A stretch of 9,853 bases of DNA from the NCBI GenBank assembly GCA_905214735.1, contig CAJMNI010000057.1, positions 1 through 9,853 on the forward strand, written 5' to 3'. The stretch is from an uncultured bacterium. GTDB taxonomy: Bacteria; Bacteroidota; Bacteroidia; Bacteroidales; Muribaculaceae. Position numbers and translations under genes: made by a program. Positions within the stretch are counted from its first letter, which is position 1, and each line of letters starts with the position of its first letter. Positions 1-7,153 of this stretch are shown piece by piece. The notes under the pieces were generated by a model. The model saw only the letters and a list, made by a program, of their open reading frames with translations, was not told the origin of the DNA and made no database searches.

Positions 1-93
1 ATCGACGGCACCGACGCACGCGATATTGTTAAAATCGGTGTAAACTTCAGCTCTGCCACCCGCAATATCACCGGGTGGATTGTCAGTAGGTGA
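1..93 (+). CDS. 3' end of an AAA-ATPase-like / PD-(D/E)XK family protein (partial)
   Basis: An open frame runs from the first base to a TGA at 91-93 and encodes 30 residues, including KIGVNFSSATRNITGW near the end. A tail of the form 'iGVNFs..tRni..W' is, as I recall, the usual C-terminus of the large Bacteroidales family with an N-terminal AAA-ATPase-like domain (PF09820) and a C-terminal PD-(D/E)XK domain (PF08011). Only this tail is visible, so no catalytic residues can be checked. The family assignment rests on a short motif. That the frame is the coding one is supported by its clean stop just before a non-coding spacer. The gene is separate from the DGQHR gene, with about 120 bp between them. 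Confidence 0.5.
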   Translation: MDGTDARDIVKIGVNFSSATRNITGWIVSR

Positions 94-213
94 GAGGGAT
101 TGGCCTTCCGGTATAACCGGTTTTATCATGTCCAGGCACGCGGACACATCTCACTTCTTACTTCGCTCTCCGCTCTCCGCTCTAACCTCGTCCCCACTCT
201 ACGCTCACAAACT
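94..213. other. Spacer with heptamer-phased stretch ahead of the DGQHR gene
   Basis: This 120-bp spacer contains five consecutive 7-nt units at 151-185: TCACTTC, TTACTTC, GCTCTCC, GCTCTCC and GCTCTAA. The first units resemble the TCACTCT/TCACTAA heptamers found before ptuA (5731-5751) and after ptuB (8259-8279). A TTG at 100 would open a frame through this spacer into the DGQHR gene, but the 38 extra residues would be encoded by repeat DNA and have no family character. I see no convincing TAnnTTTG promoter box here. Confidence 0.5.
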
Positions 214-1722
214 ATGAACAGCAATGCCTTAGTGCTTAACGGCAACAGCGACGCCAACAAGTTTATTCTTCAGGCCAATATCCCCTTTATCGCCTTGAAC
301 GATAACCGGGTGCGATTCACCTATATGTCTGATCCGTCGCTCGATCCATATGCTTTCGATTCCGATGACCTTGAAGCACTTTCAAGGCAATCGTCGCAGA
401 GCTTTTATCAGCGTAGGGTCAACGAGGATCGGGTCAAAGACATCAAGAAATTTATTTACGATTCAATTCTTGACGAATACCGCAACCGCTCGGTGAGCGT
501 GATATTCCCGACAGCTTTGCTATTGGCGGTTAACAGCGACGTGAAGATCGATCCCGACAAGCCAATTCCACTCGGAGAACTTCTCGACGGAGGCAAACTT
601 TTCTTTATCGTCGATGGACAGCACCGCCTCTACAGCATGATGCAGCTCTATAAGGATGTTACTAATCCTTCGCTTCTCCAAGGTTTGCTGCCTGAAAACG
701 AAATAGTGAGGAGGTATCTTGAAAGCTATCGTTTCAACTGCACCATACTGCTGAACTTCGACCTCTGGGAGCAGGCGAAGATCTTCGCCGACGTGAATTT
801 CAACCAGAAGAAGGTGGATCGTTCGCTATACTATTCCATCTACGGAATGAACTACACCAACGATCAGACGCAGCTCCGCAACAATTATATCTTCATAGCC
901 CATCAGCTTGTGAAATATCTGAATTCTTCAGAAAATTCGCCTCTGAAAGGGATGGTGAGGATGCTCGGCAACGGCAAAGGGGTGATTTCACAGGCTTTCT
1001 TAGCAGATGCGCTGATAAGGCACATCCGCTCGCCGAGGGGCATCTGGTTTGTCGACTCGGCGCTCGACAAGACCCACGGCAATTACAAATATATGGCTAA
1101 AGAGATCATAACCTTTTTTACAGCCATCAAAAATCTGCTCCCCGACTGCTGGCCTTCGTCCAAGGGGCCGCAATCCATCCTGCTGAAAACCACGGGACTC
1201 GGTGCGCTAATACGCCTTATGGGATATATCCACAAAAATTATCTCAGCAACGAAATAATCGCGGCTCTGGATAATCAGGAGAGCAACGAGTATGTGGTGA
1301 AAGAATATTACGATCGGTTGAAGGAGATCCTGCCACCGATTGTCAGGAAGAGATACTCGCTTTTCAGTTTCGACGGCGAGTTTGCAGGCACGGGAGGTCG
1401 AGGACTGGAGTCGAGACTCTACAACGAGATGATACATCTTCTGCAGACGGTGAGCGCCGGGTTTATAGAGCAGAAATCATTCATGGTCAATGGCATAAGC
1501 CTGAAGGCCAACATATATCAGAATGCCAACGGGATGTATTTCTTCGAACTGTCGCATTATTTTCAGAATCCGGATCAGATGGCACCCTACATTCCCGGCA
1601 GCGGCTCGATAGCAGAATCGAAAGAACACATCGACTTCAAGCTTCAGCTGTACGTAGATCAGATCCAGCCAGCTGCAACATCCGTCGCCAACCCCGGCTT
1701 CGTGCCTATAAACGGAAACTGA
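214..1722 (+). CDS. DGQHR domain protein (DndB-like, ParB-related fold)
   Basis: This 502-residue protein carries the sequence VDGQHRLYSMM, with DGQHR at residues 134-138. That motif defines the DGQHR/DndB family, which shares a ParB-nuclease-like fold with DUF262 proteins. A second family-like segment, QRRVNEDRVKDIKKFI, begins at residue 66. In phosphorothioation systems DndB is a regulator that binds DNA. Here no dndACDE genes accompany it, so a stand-alone role, possibly DNA or nucleotide sensing for the next three genes, is inference. The ATG at 214 is chosen over an upstream TTG at 100 because the region before 214 is heptamer repeat DNA. The last 40 or so residues (from 1601) are copied at 5545-5660. 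A 73-bp gap with its own promoter separates this gene from the ATPase. No signal peptide or membrane segment is visible. Confidence 0.85.
   Translation: MNSNALVLNGNSDANKFILQANIPFIALNDNRVRFTYMSDPSLDPYAFDSDDLEALSRQSSQSFYQRRVNEDRVKDIKKFIYDSILDEYRNRSVSVIFPTALLLAVNSDVKIDPDKPIPLGELLDGGKLFFIVDGQHRLYSMMQLYKDVTNPSLLQGLLPENEIVRRYLESYRFNCTILLNFDLWEQAKIFADVNFNQKKVDRSLYYSIYGMNYTNDQTQLRNNYIFIAHQLVKYLNSSENSPLKGMVRMLGNGKGVISQAFLADALIRHIRSPRGIWFVDSALDKTHGNYKYMAKEIITFFTAIKNLLPDCWPSSKGPQSILLKTTGLGALIRLMGYIHKNYLSNEIIAALDNQESNEYVVKEYYDRLKEILPPIVRKRYSLFSFDGEFAGTGGRGLESRLYNEMIHLLQTVSAGFIEQKSFMVNGISLKANIYQNANGMYFFELSHYFQNPDQMAPYIPGSGSIAESKEHIDFKLQLYVDQIQPAATSVANPGFVPINGN
1601..1670 (+). repeat. 70-bp perfect direct repeat, copy 1 (inside DGQHR gene)
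   Basis: These 70 bases are identical to 5545-5614 at a constant offset of 3944. The repeat lies near the 3' end of the DGQHR gene and encodes the stretch beginning GSIAESKEHIDF. Upstream flanks are unrelated. Downstream flanks still encode related but diverged tails of the form A..x.ANPxFV. The copies are in the same coding phase. Confidence 0.95.
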
Positions 1723-1759
1723 CACACGCATACTCCCAATAACTCTTCCGCCTGTCTTC

Positions 1760-1790
1760 TTGCAAAAGCCATCGGTTTTCACTAATTTTG
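1760..1790 (+). promoter_or_regulatory. Bacteroidota-type promoter for the ATPase-TOPRIM-DUF262 unit
   Basis: TTG at 1760-1762, a 20-bp spacer, and TAATTTTG at 1783-1790 match the Bacteroidota -33/-7 consensus (TTTG, 19-21 bp, TAnnTTTG). The same octamer and spacing recur before higB. The -7 box ends five bases before the ATG at 1796, so the transcript would have little or no 5' leader. A frame could formally start at the TTG at 1760, but that TTG is better explained as the -33 element. Confidence 0.6.
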
Positions 1791-1795
1791 TCGAT

Positions 1796-2983
1796 ATGAG
1801 TCCCAAGGAATTACTTTTTGAAAATTATAAGGCTTTCAACGAGCCCGGCAGCATTAAACTGCGTCCTGTCACTCTGATTCTCGGCAAGAACAGCAGCGGC
1901 AAGACATCGCTCTGCAAACTCGTAAAAATGATATCGACTTGCATGTCAGGACACACGGGAGCTCTTTTGCCACTTTCCGCCGACGATGTCAGTTTCGGCA
2001 ACAGCCTTCTCAATCTCTTCCACAACCATCAGACCACCGGTTTGAAACTTGGTGCCGTCTATGATTTCGGCAAGGGAAGCGATAACCGCCACGATTATTC
2101 TGTGACAGTCAAGGCTGAATATTTCATCAATGAATCTCAACTCTACGCTTATTCCTACGAAGTTACCAAGAATTATGCCAACGGAGATGATCAGCGTAGT
2201 GCCATAATGAAAGGGAGCGAGGAGAAACCGCTCAGACCAGATGGTCTTATAGATGCGGAGGCACTCGGCGCAATTGACGTCGACCCCGCGGAGTTGAAAT
2301 TCAGCGCATCATATATCGGGCCGGCAAGGCGATGCCTGCAAGACCCGGTGATCAGGCCGGAAACAGCATCCTCGGCCACCGCCACCTACGACGGCAGCGA
2401 TGCTTATCGGTTGCTGCTTAACTCTTTTACCGGCGACAAGCGGACGTTCCGCAACGTGTCGGACTGGATGGACGCCCACCTCGAAAACCAGCGCATCCTC
2501 TTCAAGCCCCTTCTGGAAGTGGCCGGCCTTTATGGCGTTTATGTGGATCACAACGGCGTGTTATGTCCGATCAACGAAGTGGGTCAGGGGATTTCGCAGC
2601 TCCTCCCGATTGTGACTGATGCTTTCGCCGGTACTTCCGACGTGTCGATTATCGAGCAGCCGGTGCTCCATCTCCATCCCGCATGCCATGCCGACGTGGC
2701 CGCCCTCTTAGGCACTCAGGCAAAAAAACGGGGAAGAAATGTTGTGATCGAATCTCATTCGGAGAATATGCTCCTCTGTTTCCGGGAGATGGTTACCAAT
2801 CCCGAAGTGGATTTCAATAAAGAGGATATTGTAATCTATTTCGTGGACAGCGATGACGAGGGTACTTATCTCCGCGAGATCACCATAGACTCACAAGGAG
2901 AACTTTCTGAATGGCCTGAAGGCGTATACGGCGAAGGATTTGATCTCATCAGCAAGATAATCAGAAACGGAAAAAGGAAATGA
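1796..2983 (+). CDS. AAA ATPase, OLD / DUF3696-like
   Basis: This 395-residue soluble ATPase has an ABC/SMC-like nucleotide-binding core. Walker A is GKNSSGKT at residues 30-37. A signature-like segment, NEVGQGISQLLP, lies at 260-271. Walker B is SIIEQPVLHLHP at 284-295, and the switch-histidine segment IESHSE is at 318-323. The GxGxSQLLP and EQPxLHLHP forms, with an ending around WPEGV, are typical of DUF3696-type ATPases related to OLD nucleases. V290 stands where this family usually has E. The ATG at 1796 is used because the ATPase fold begins within the first six residues and a promoter lies just upstream. Its stop overlaps the next start (ATGA, 2980-2983). OLD-class ATPases typically act with a TOPRIM nuclease, here probably the next gene. 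The protein has no nuclease domain of its own. Confidence 0.88.
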   Translation: MSPKELLFENYKAFNEPGSIKLRPVTLILGKNSSGKTSLCKLVKMISTCMSGHTGALLPLSADDVSFGNSLLNLFHNHQTTGLKLGAVYDFGKGSDNRHDYSVTVKAEYFINESQLYAYSYEVTKNYANGDDQRSAIMKGSEEKPLRPDGLIDAEALGAIDVDPAELKFSASYIGPARRCLQDPVIRPETASSATATYDGSDAYRLLLNSFTGDKRTFRNVSDWMDAHLENQRILFKPLLEVAGLYGVYVDHNGVLCPINEVGQGISQLLPIVTDAFAGTSDVSIIEQPVLHLHPACHADVAALLGTQAKKRGRNVVIESHSENMLLCFREMVTNPEVDFNKEDIVIYFVDSDDEGTYLREITIDSQGELSEWPEGVYGEGFDLISKIIRNGKRK

Positions 2984-3942
2984 TTTTTTCGTTTGACGGA
3001 AACCCTAAAGATGGTGTTAAGTTCGACGATGCATCCCTCGCCGAGTTTGTCGACCATATAATCAGCAACGGCCATTTTATCGACTGCACGGAGGAATGGC
3101 TCGACCATATCTACAGGGTCGTTATGGAGCACGGAGGCTCCAACGCCAAAAAGAGGTTTGAGAAGTTTATGACAAACTCCCCGTCGGGGCAACTGAGAAA
3201 ATATCTGCGCACAATCAATACCGGTGATTTAGACGCTGTCAGACTTGACCGGCTTGCTACCCTCCCGGCATTGGTCGTGCTTGAAAACGCCCGCTTCGAA
3301 TGGCCCATCTACCGCAGGATTATCAAATTGGCCGCTGCCGCCGACCGAACGTTCAAGGATGTTTTCAACCGCCTTGCCGACGCAGAGCGAAACCTATGGA
3401 TTGAAGAGCACCAAGCCGGAGGCGCCGGCGAAGTTCCAGGTGAAATCCAACGCTTAGAGGAAAGGAGATATAAGGACATAGGGCCGTATAAAATCAACGC
3501 TCTCTTAGACCGCGATACTGACCGGGAACTGAACGATGACGGCTCACCGCTTTTCGATAAGAATAAAAACAATGCGTTTACGTTTTTCTGTGGCAAAAAG
3601 CATAACGAGATCACCTACGACGACATCTACTCACTGCCACAGCCGTCAACGTATACATGGCATATGTGGCATAAACGCGCAGTGGAAAATTATCTTTCCA
3701 ACGATATTTTTCAAAAGCATAGGTTGAGTACTGCTAAGCTTCCGGCTACCGATGCTGAAAGAGACTATTTTCTAATAAACGGCACAAGTATGCCAGGATA
3801 TTCTAAAAATTCGCTACCTACATTTGCCAACGATCTATCGTGGAAACTGTTGAACAATCATTGCAAGCGATTCAGCATTAAGCCTAATATGGAAGTCACC
3901 GAATTACAACTCTTGCTGCTGAAATGGGCCGGAACAATATGA
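2980..3942 (+). CDS. Uncharacterised protein with TOPRIM/DUF4435-like motifs
   Basis: This 320-residue soluble protein cannot be named with certainty. Three spaced motifs suggest a TOPRIM-like nuclease fold of the DUF4435/OLD type. A hydrophobic strand ending in acid, LVVLENARFE (residues 98-107, E102 and E107), could be the TOPRIM glutamate. DRDTD (177-181) follows a hydrophobic strand and fits the DxD metal site. KRAVENYL (232-239) resembles the 'ENYL' motif of DUF4435 proteins. The N-terminal 90 residues look helical and the C-terminal third is unassigned. The ATG at 2980 overlaps the ATPase stop by four bases, with AAAAAGGA just before it, so translation is probably coupled. The pairing of ATPase and TOPRIM-like protein resembles a split OLD nuclease. 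That activity is inference. The gene ends in another ATGA overlap with the DUF262 gene. Confidence 0.75.
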   Translation: MIFSFDGNPKDGVKFDDASLAEFVDHIISNGHFIDCTEEWLDHIYRVVMEHGGSNAKKRFEKFMTNSPSGQLRKYLRTINTGDLDAVRLDRLATLPALVVLENARFEWPIYRRIIKLAAAADRTFKDVFNRLADAERNLWIEEHQAGGAGEVPGEIQRLEERRYKDIGPYKINALLDRDTDRELNDDGSPLFDKNKNNAFTFFCGKKHNEITYDDIYSLPQPSTYTWHMWHKRAVENYLSNDIFQKHRLSTAKLPATDAERDYFLINGTSMPGYSKNSLPTFANDLSWKLLNNHCKRFSIKPNMEVTELQLLLLKWAGTI

Positions 3943-5453
3943 AAACAAACATTACAATCAAAGCCGACCGCGAATATCTGCGCGAGGTATGCGGTGAAGT
4001 GAGCCGGAATCATTACGCCATTCCGGTGTTCCAGCGCAGTTTCCAATGGAAAGAGAAGCAGGTGATCGACCTTTTCGACAGCATAACCAAAGGGTATCCG
4101 ATAGGAAGCCTCATCCTTTGGAAGCCCAACGAATATTCGGGGAGCGTCGACATCGTCACCGGCGAGATCTGCTATTCCGATCCCGCTCCCGATTATTATA
4201 TCCTCGACGGAAGACAGCGTGTAACAGCCTTCTACAACGTGGTGACCGGAAAAAGCAACCTGAACATCTTCAATCTCTATTACAACCTTGACCTCCGACA
4301 ATTCCAGTATCTCAAAAAGATGAATCAGGCGGTTCCCCACATTGTGCGCGTCTGTGACCTGTTTGATACGTTCAAGCTTCTCGGTGTGCTTGAAAAGCTC
4401 ATGGCAGAGGTGTCCGATCCCGAGCGACGCACCCGTTTTTTTACCGAGGCAAAGAATGTCAACGTAAAGCTCCAGAACTATACCATCAGCGAGGTTAAAA
4501 TCGACCAATGCGATATTGAAGAGGCCAGCGAAGTCTTCTCACGCATAAATTCCAAAGGAACTGAAATATCCAAAGCCGACATGGCTCAGGCCCTGATGTT
4601 CAAAAAGGGATCCGTTCCACTTGTTCAGGTGATAGAGGATATCCGCCGGGCACTCGCGCCATATGATTACGACAATCTGTCGCAAGACGACATCCTCAAC
4701 TGCTTGATCAACATCGCCGGGCTGGAGCACTACGACACGCCGATTGAAAAGCTTCAGAAAATCGATCTGGTTTCTGACAAGGAGAAGGTGAAACGCATTC
4801 TGGTCAGCGAGGCTCGCTTCCTGCGCGAAGAGTGTTTCATTCTTTCAGGAAAAATTCTTCCTTATAAAAATCAGTTTGTAGCCCTTACGAGCTTCTTTAG
4901 ACTGAATGATTCTCCCTCCGCCAAAGAGCGCGATGCACTGCGCAAATGGGTACTGTATACTTCGGTGTCGAAATCATTTCAAAGTGGCTCGCTTTCAAAT
5001 GTCAGAAAGCTTTTCAGGAATATGAAAGAATATGCCGAAGGGAGAGCGGATAAGCCTATGGATCTCTACGAAACAGTTGAACTGAAATCAGATATGTCGT
5101 TTGCAATGAGATCATCTTCCGCTTCGGCAAATTGGCTGACGATGGTTCTGATATTCTACTACATGAGGCATTCGACAAGCACTGATCTGCGATATATCGA
5201 AAGCGTCCATTTCGACGGAATCCGACCCGAACAGTATTTCGTTTGTCTGGAAAAGAGAGATAAAAAGGAGCTTGCGGAAATGTTGCTGTCAGATAATCCG
5301 AACGGCATCCAGATGGAGCGCCACTGCGTGCCTTCCGAAGTGATGACTTCAAAACAGCAATTCTATCTTCAGCGCAAACAGCTGATTCTGAATGCGGAAC
5401 ACAAACTCCTCATGCTAAACGGCATATCCACGGTTTCTAAGTCCGGAATCTGA
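3939..5453 (+). CDS. DUF262 domain protein (GmrSD N-terminal-like)
   Basis: This 504-residue protein has the DUF262 hallmarks in order: IPVFQR (28-33) followed by W37, the Y53-P-I-G-S-L stretch, LDGRQR with the core motif at 90-94, and VFSRINSKG (199-207). DUF262 has a ParB-like fold. In GmrS, BrxU and SspE the DGQQR motif is linked to nucleotide binding or hydrolysis. Here the third position is R (DGRQR). No DUF1524/HNH (GmrD-type) nuclease motif is seen in the C-terminal half, so the protein may not cut DNA alone. The ATG at 3939 overlaps the previous stop (ATGA), which mirrors the preceding junction. An in-frame ATG at 3924 is a possible alternative that adds five residues. This is the last gene of a tightly packed unit. 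It is the second ParB-fold family member in the locus, after the DGQHR protein. Confidence 0.87.
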   Translation: MKTNITIKADREYLREVCGEVSRNHYAIPVFQRSFQWKEKQVIDLFDSITKGYPIGSLILWKPNEYSGSVDIVTGEICYSDPAPDYYILDGRQRVTAFYNVVTGKSNLNIFNLYYNLDLRQFQYLKKMNQAVPHIVRVCDLFDTFKLLGVLEKLMAEVSDPERRTRFFTEAKNVNVKLQNYTISEVKIDQCDIEEASEVFSRINSKGTEISKADMAQALMFKKGSVPLVQVIEDIRRALAPYDYDNLSQDDILNCLINIAGLEHYDTPIEKLQKIDLVSDKEKVKRILVSEARFLREECFILSGKILPYKNQFVALTSFFRLNDSPSAKERDALRKWVLYTSVSKSFQSGSLSNVRKLFRNMKEYAEGRADKPMDLYETVELKSDMSFAMRSSSASANWLTMVLIFYYMRHSTSTDLRYIESVHFDGIRPEQYFVCLEKRDKKELAEMLLSDNPNGIQMERHCVPSEVMTSKQQFYLQRKQLILNAEHKLLMLNGISTVSKSGI

Positions 5454-5501
5454 ACGACTGCTTAAATACCATTTATAGGATCATCCCTTAAAATTCTATT
5501 T

Positions 5502-5660
5502 ATGACACGAGTATTGGTTGTAGCCACTTCCCGTAAGACCCGCGGCGGCTCGATAGCAGAATCGAAAGAACACATCGACTTCAAGCTTCAGCTGTACGTA
5601 GATCAGATCCAGCCTCAGGCGCAAGCCTTCGCGAATCCCGACTTCGTGGACGCGAAATAG
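5502..5660 (+). pseudogene. Chimeric mini-ORF: glycosyltransferase-like start fused to DGQHR C-terminus
   Basis: A 52-codon frame starts at ATG 5502 and ends at TAG 5658-5660. Its first residues, MTRVLVVATSRKTRGG, resemble the N-terminus of family 4-type glycosyltransferases of Bacteroidales. That part is recognised from memory only. From 5545 the frame is base-identical to the DGQHR gene for 70 bp, then continues into a diverged version of the same tail (ANPDFVDAK against ANPGFVPINGN). The GT-like part lacks any catalytic domain and the DGQHR part lacks its core, so this is most simply a recombination scar. The frame is nevertheless intact across the junction. Whether it is translated is unknown. 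Confidence 0.6.
5545..5614 (+). repeat. 70-bp perfect direct repeat, copy 2 (after DUF262 gene)
   Basis: These bases are identical to 1601-1670. The interval between the two copies contains the last codons of the DGQHR gene and all of the ATPase, TOPRIM-like and DUF262 genes. Full identity in such a short block, beside diverged flanks, points to recent exchange or strong constraint rather than old duplication. Confidence 0.95.
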
Positions 5661-5668
5661 GTGACAGG

Positions 5669-5751
5669 CTTTAGGCATAAGGCGTTAGGGCTAAGCAATT
5701 ACAAATTAGTAATTAGCAATGGGGAGGCGGTCACTCTTCACTAATCACTAT
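5669..5751 (+). repeat. Heptamer-phased array upstream of ptuA
   Basis: The spacer before the Septu-like pair can be read as consecutive 7-nt units. Those at 5669-5724 include CTTTAGG, CATAAGG, CGTTAGG, AATTACA, AATTAGT and AATTAGC. After six bases come TCACTCT, TCACTAA and TCACTAT at 5731-5751. The 16 bases at 5731-5746 recur exactly at 8266-8281. Part of the array is the reverse complement of the array just after ptuB. Confidence 0.6.
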
Positions 5752-5761
5752 CTAAGGGACT

Positions 5762-7153
5762 ATGAAAATTTCACGGATTTCTGTTACGGGTTTTCGCGGG
5801 ATCGATAGCTTTTCCGCTGGTCTGGCGCCGGGCGTCAATGTGCTTATCGGCAGAAACGGTTCGGGAAAGTCTACGCTGATCCACGCTGTGGTAAAGGCGC
5901 TGAGTTTCATCTTCGCCAATAAGTTGTCGCTCGGCAAGGATTTTATCTCGGCGGGTAACAATACGCTGAACGTGCGCGGTTTCAAGCCGTCGGATTTCCA
6001 TTTCGACCGTGTCTCAAAGCAGTATGCTCCGTTAGCGGTCATTGATGCGGAGGCGTCTTTCTCCGGAGAGCTTTTCTTCTGGGAGATGAGGCAGCGCAAC
6101 AACGGTTCGTCGGCCCTGATGAGTTCGGGTTATGCTGAGGCGTTCCGCAAGTTTATCGCCATGGCCATGCGCGAGGATGCGCAGTGGCCTCTTCTTGCCT
6201 ATTATTCGGATTCTTATCCCCATGTCTACAACCGCCTGCCCTCAGTGACGGCCCGAATCATCAAGAGGGAGAGCGTGCCGCGCAACTATGGCTATTATAA
6301 GTGGGACGACGAGTCGGCATGCACGAGCCTATGGGAGACGCGCCTCTGCGATTCACTTTTACGCTTTCAGGCGCTCAACAATATCCTGATTCATTCTATG
6401 AAGGGTAGCGAGGAGGAGATTAAGTGCAGTATGCTTATCGGTCCGCTGAGCCGTGAGATCGAATATATCTCGGAGACGCTCAACGCTTTTCTGCAGGAAC
6501 TTCCTCTCTTGGCGGAGGAGGGGTATCTGCTCGCTTACGCTATGCCGCAAAGGGTCGGCAGCCAGCAGAGGGTGCAGTTGGTGTTCCGCAACGGCGAACG
6601 CAATTTCCTCCATGAGCTTCCGGCGGGCTACCGGCGGCTGATCTCGATAGTGCTCGATTTGGCCTACCGGGCTTTCCTCCTCAACGAGGGAGCACCGAGT
6701 CCGCGCGGCATCGCGATTATCGACGAGATCGACCTCCATCTGCATCCGTCGCTGCAGCAGCATGTGCTTCAGGCGCTCCAGAAGACTTTCCCTTATCTGC
6801 AGTTTATCGTCTCGACTCATTCGGCGGCGGTGATCGGCAACCTCGACACTACAGGGGGCGAAAACGGGGAGGCGCGCAACAGCGTGCTGATAATGCATCC
6901 CGGCGTTTCGGAACCGGAAATCGTGCCGAATCTTGTGGGAGTGGACTATAACGCCATTATCCGCGATTTCATGGACACTCCTTCGCGCAACGAGCAGATC
7001 TCCCGGCTGAAAGATGATTATTTTTCTTTCCTCAATCTCGGAATGAAGGTTGAGAGCGATTCGGTTTTATCAAGGCTGACGAGGATTCTCGGCGAGAACT
7101 CGCCGGCACTGAGGGAAATCAGAGAGAAGGGCAGGGAGTATGAGATTCATTGA
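5762..7153 (+). CDS. ptuA: AAA ATPase of a Septu-like defence pair (PtuA-like)
   Basis: This 463-residue ATPase has Walker A GRNGSGKST at residues 30-38 and the segment LPAGYRRLISIV, a signature-like region, from 286. Walker B is IIDEIDLHLHP at 319-329 with the D321-E322 pair intact, and the switch histidine lies in STHSAA (351-356). The C-terminal tail, with MDTPSRN followed by a helical region ending near LGENSP, is typical of ATPases in Septu and retron-Ec78-type systems. PtuA family proteins act with an HNH nuclease PtuB, which is what follows here. The ATG at 5762 directly starts the ATPase fold (MKISRISVTGFRGI) and is preceded by AAGGGA at 5754-5759. The 3' end overlaps the HNH gene by 14 nt in a different frame, which indicates a two-gene operon. 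No retron reverse transcriptase is in the window. I saw no consensus promoter, and the upstream spacer is a heptamer array. Confidence 0.82.
   Translation: MKISRISVTGFRGIDSFSAGLAPGVNVLIGRNGSGKSTLIHAVVKALSFIFANKLSLGKDFISAGNNTLNVRGFKPSDFHFDRVSKQYAPLAVIDAEASFSGELFFWEMRQRNNGSSALMSSGYAEAFRKFIAMAMREDAQWPLLAYYSDSYPHVYNRLPSVTARIIKRESVPRNYGYYKWDDESACTSLWETRLCDSLLRFQALNNILIHSMKGSEEEIKCSMLIGPLSREIEYISETLNAFLQELPLLAEEGYLLAYAMPQRVGSQQRVQLVFRNGERNFLHELPAGYRRLISIVLDLAYRAFLLNEGAPSPRGIAIIDEIDLHLHPSLQQHVLQALQKTFPYLQFIVSTHSAAVIGNLDTTGGENGEARNSVLIMHPGVSEPEIVPNLVGVDYNAIIRDFMDTPSRNEQISRLKDDYFSFLNLGMKVESDSVLSRLTRILGENSPALREIREKGREYEIH

Noticed and set aside
108..124. CCGG-TATAA-CCGG followed by TTTT as a terminator for the upstream gene
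   Set aside because: The stem is only four base pairs and the T-run is short. It is too weak to claim.
100..213. 38-residue N-terminal extension of the DGQHR protein from a TTG start
   Set aside because: The extension is encoded by heptamer repeat DNA, uses a rare start codon and has no family character. The ATG at 214 gives a normal start.
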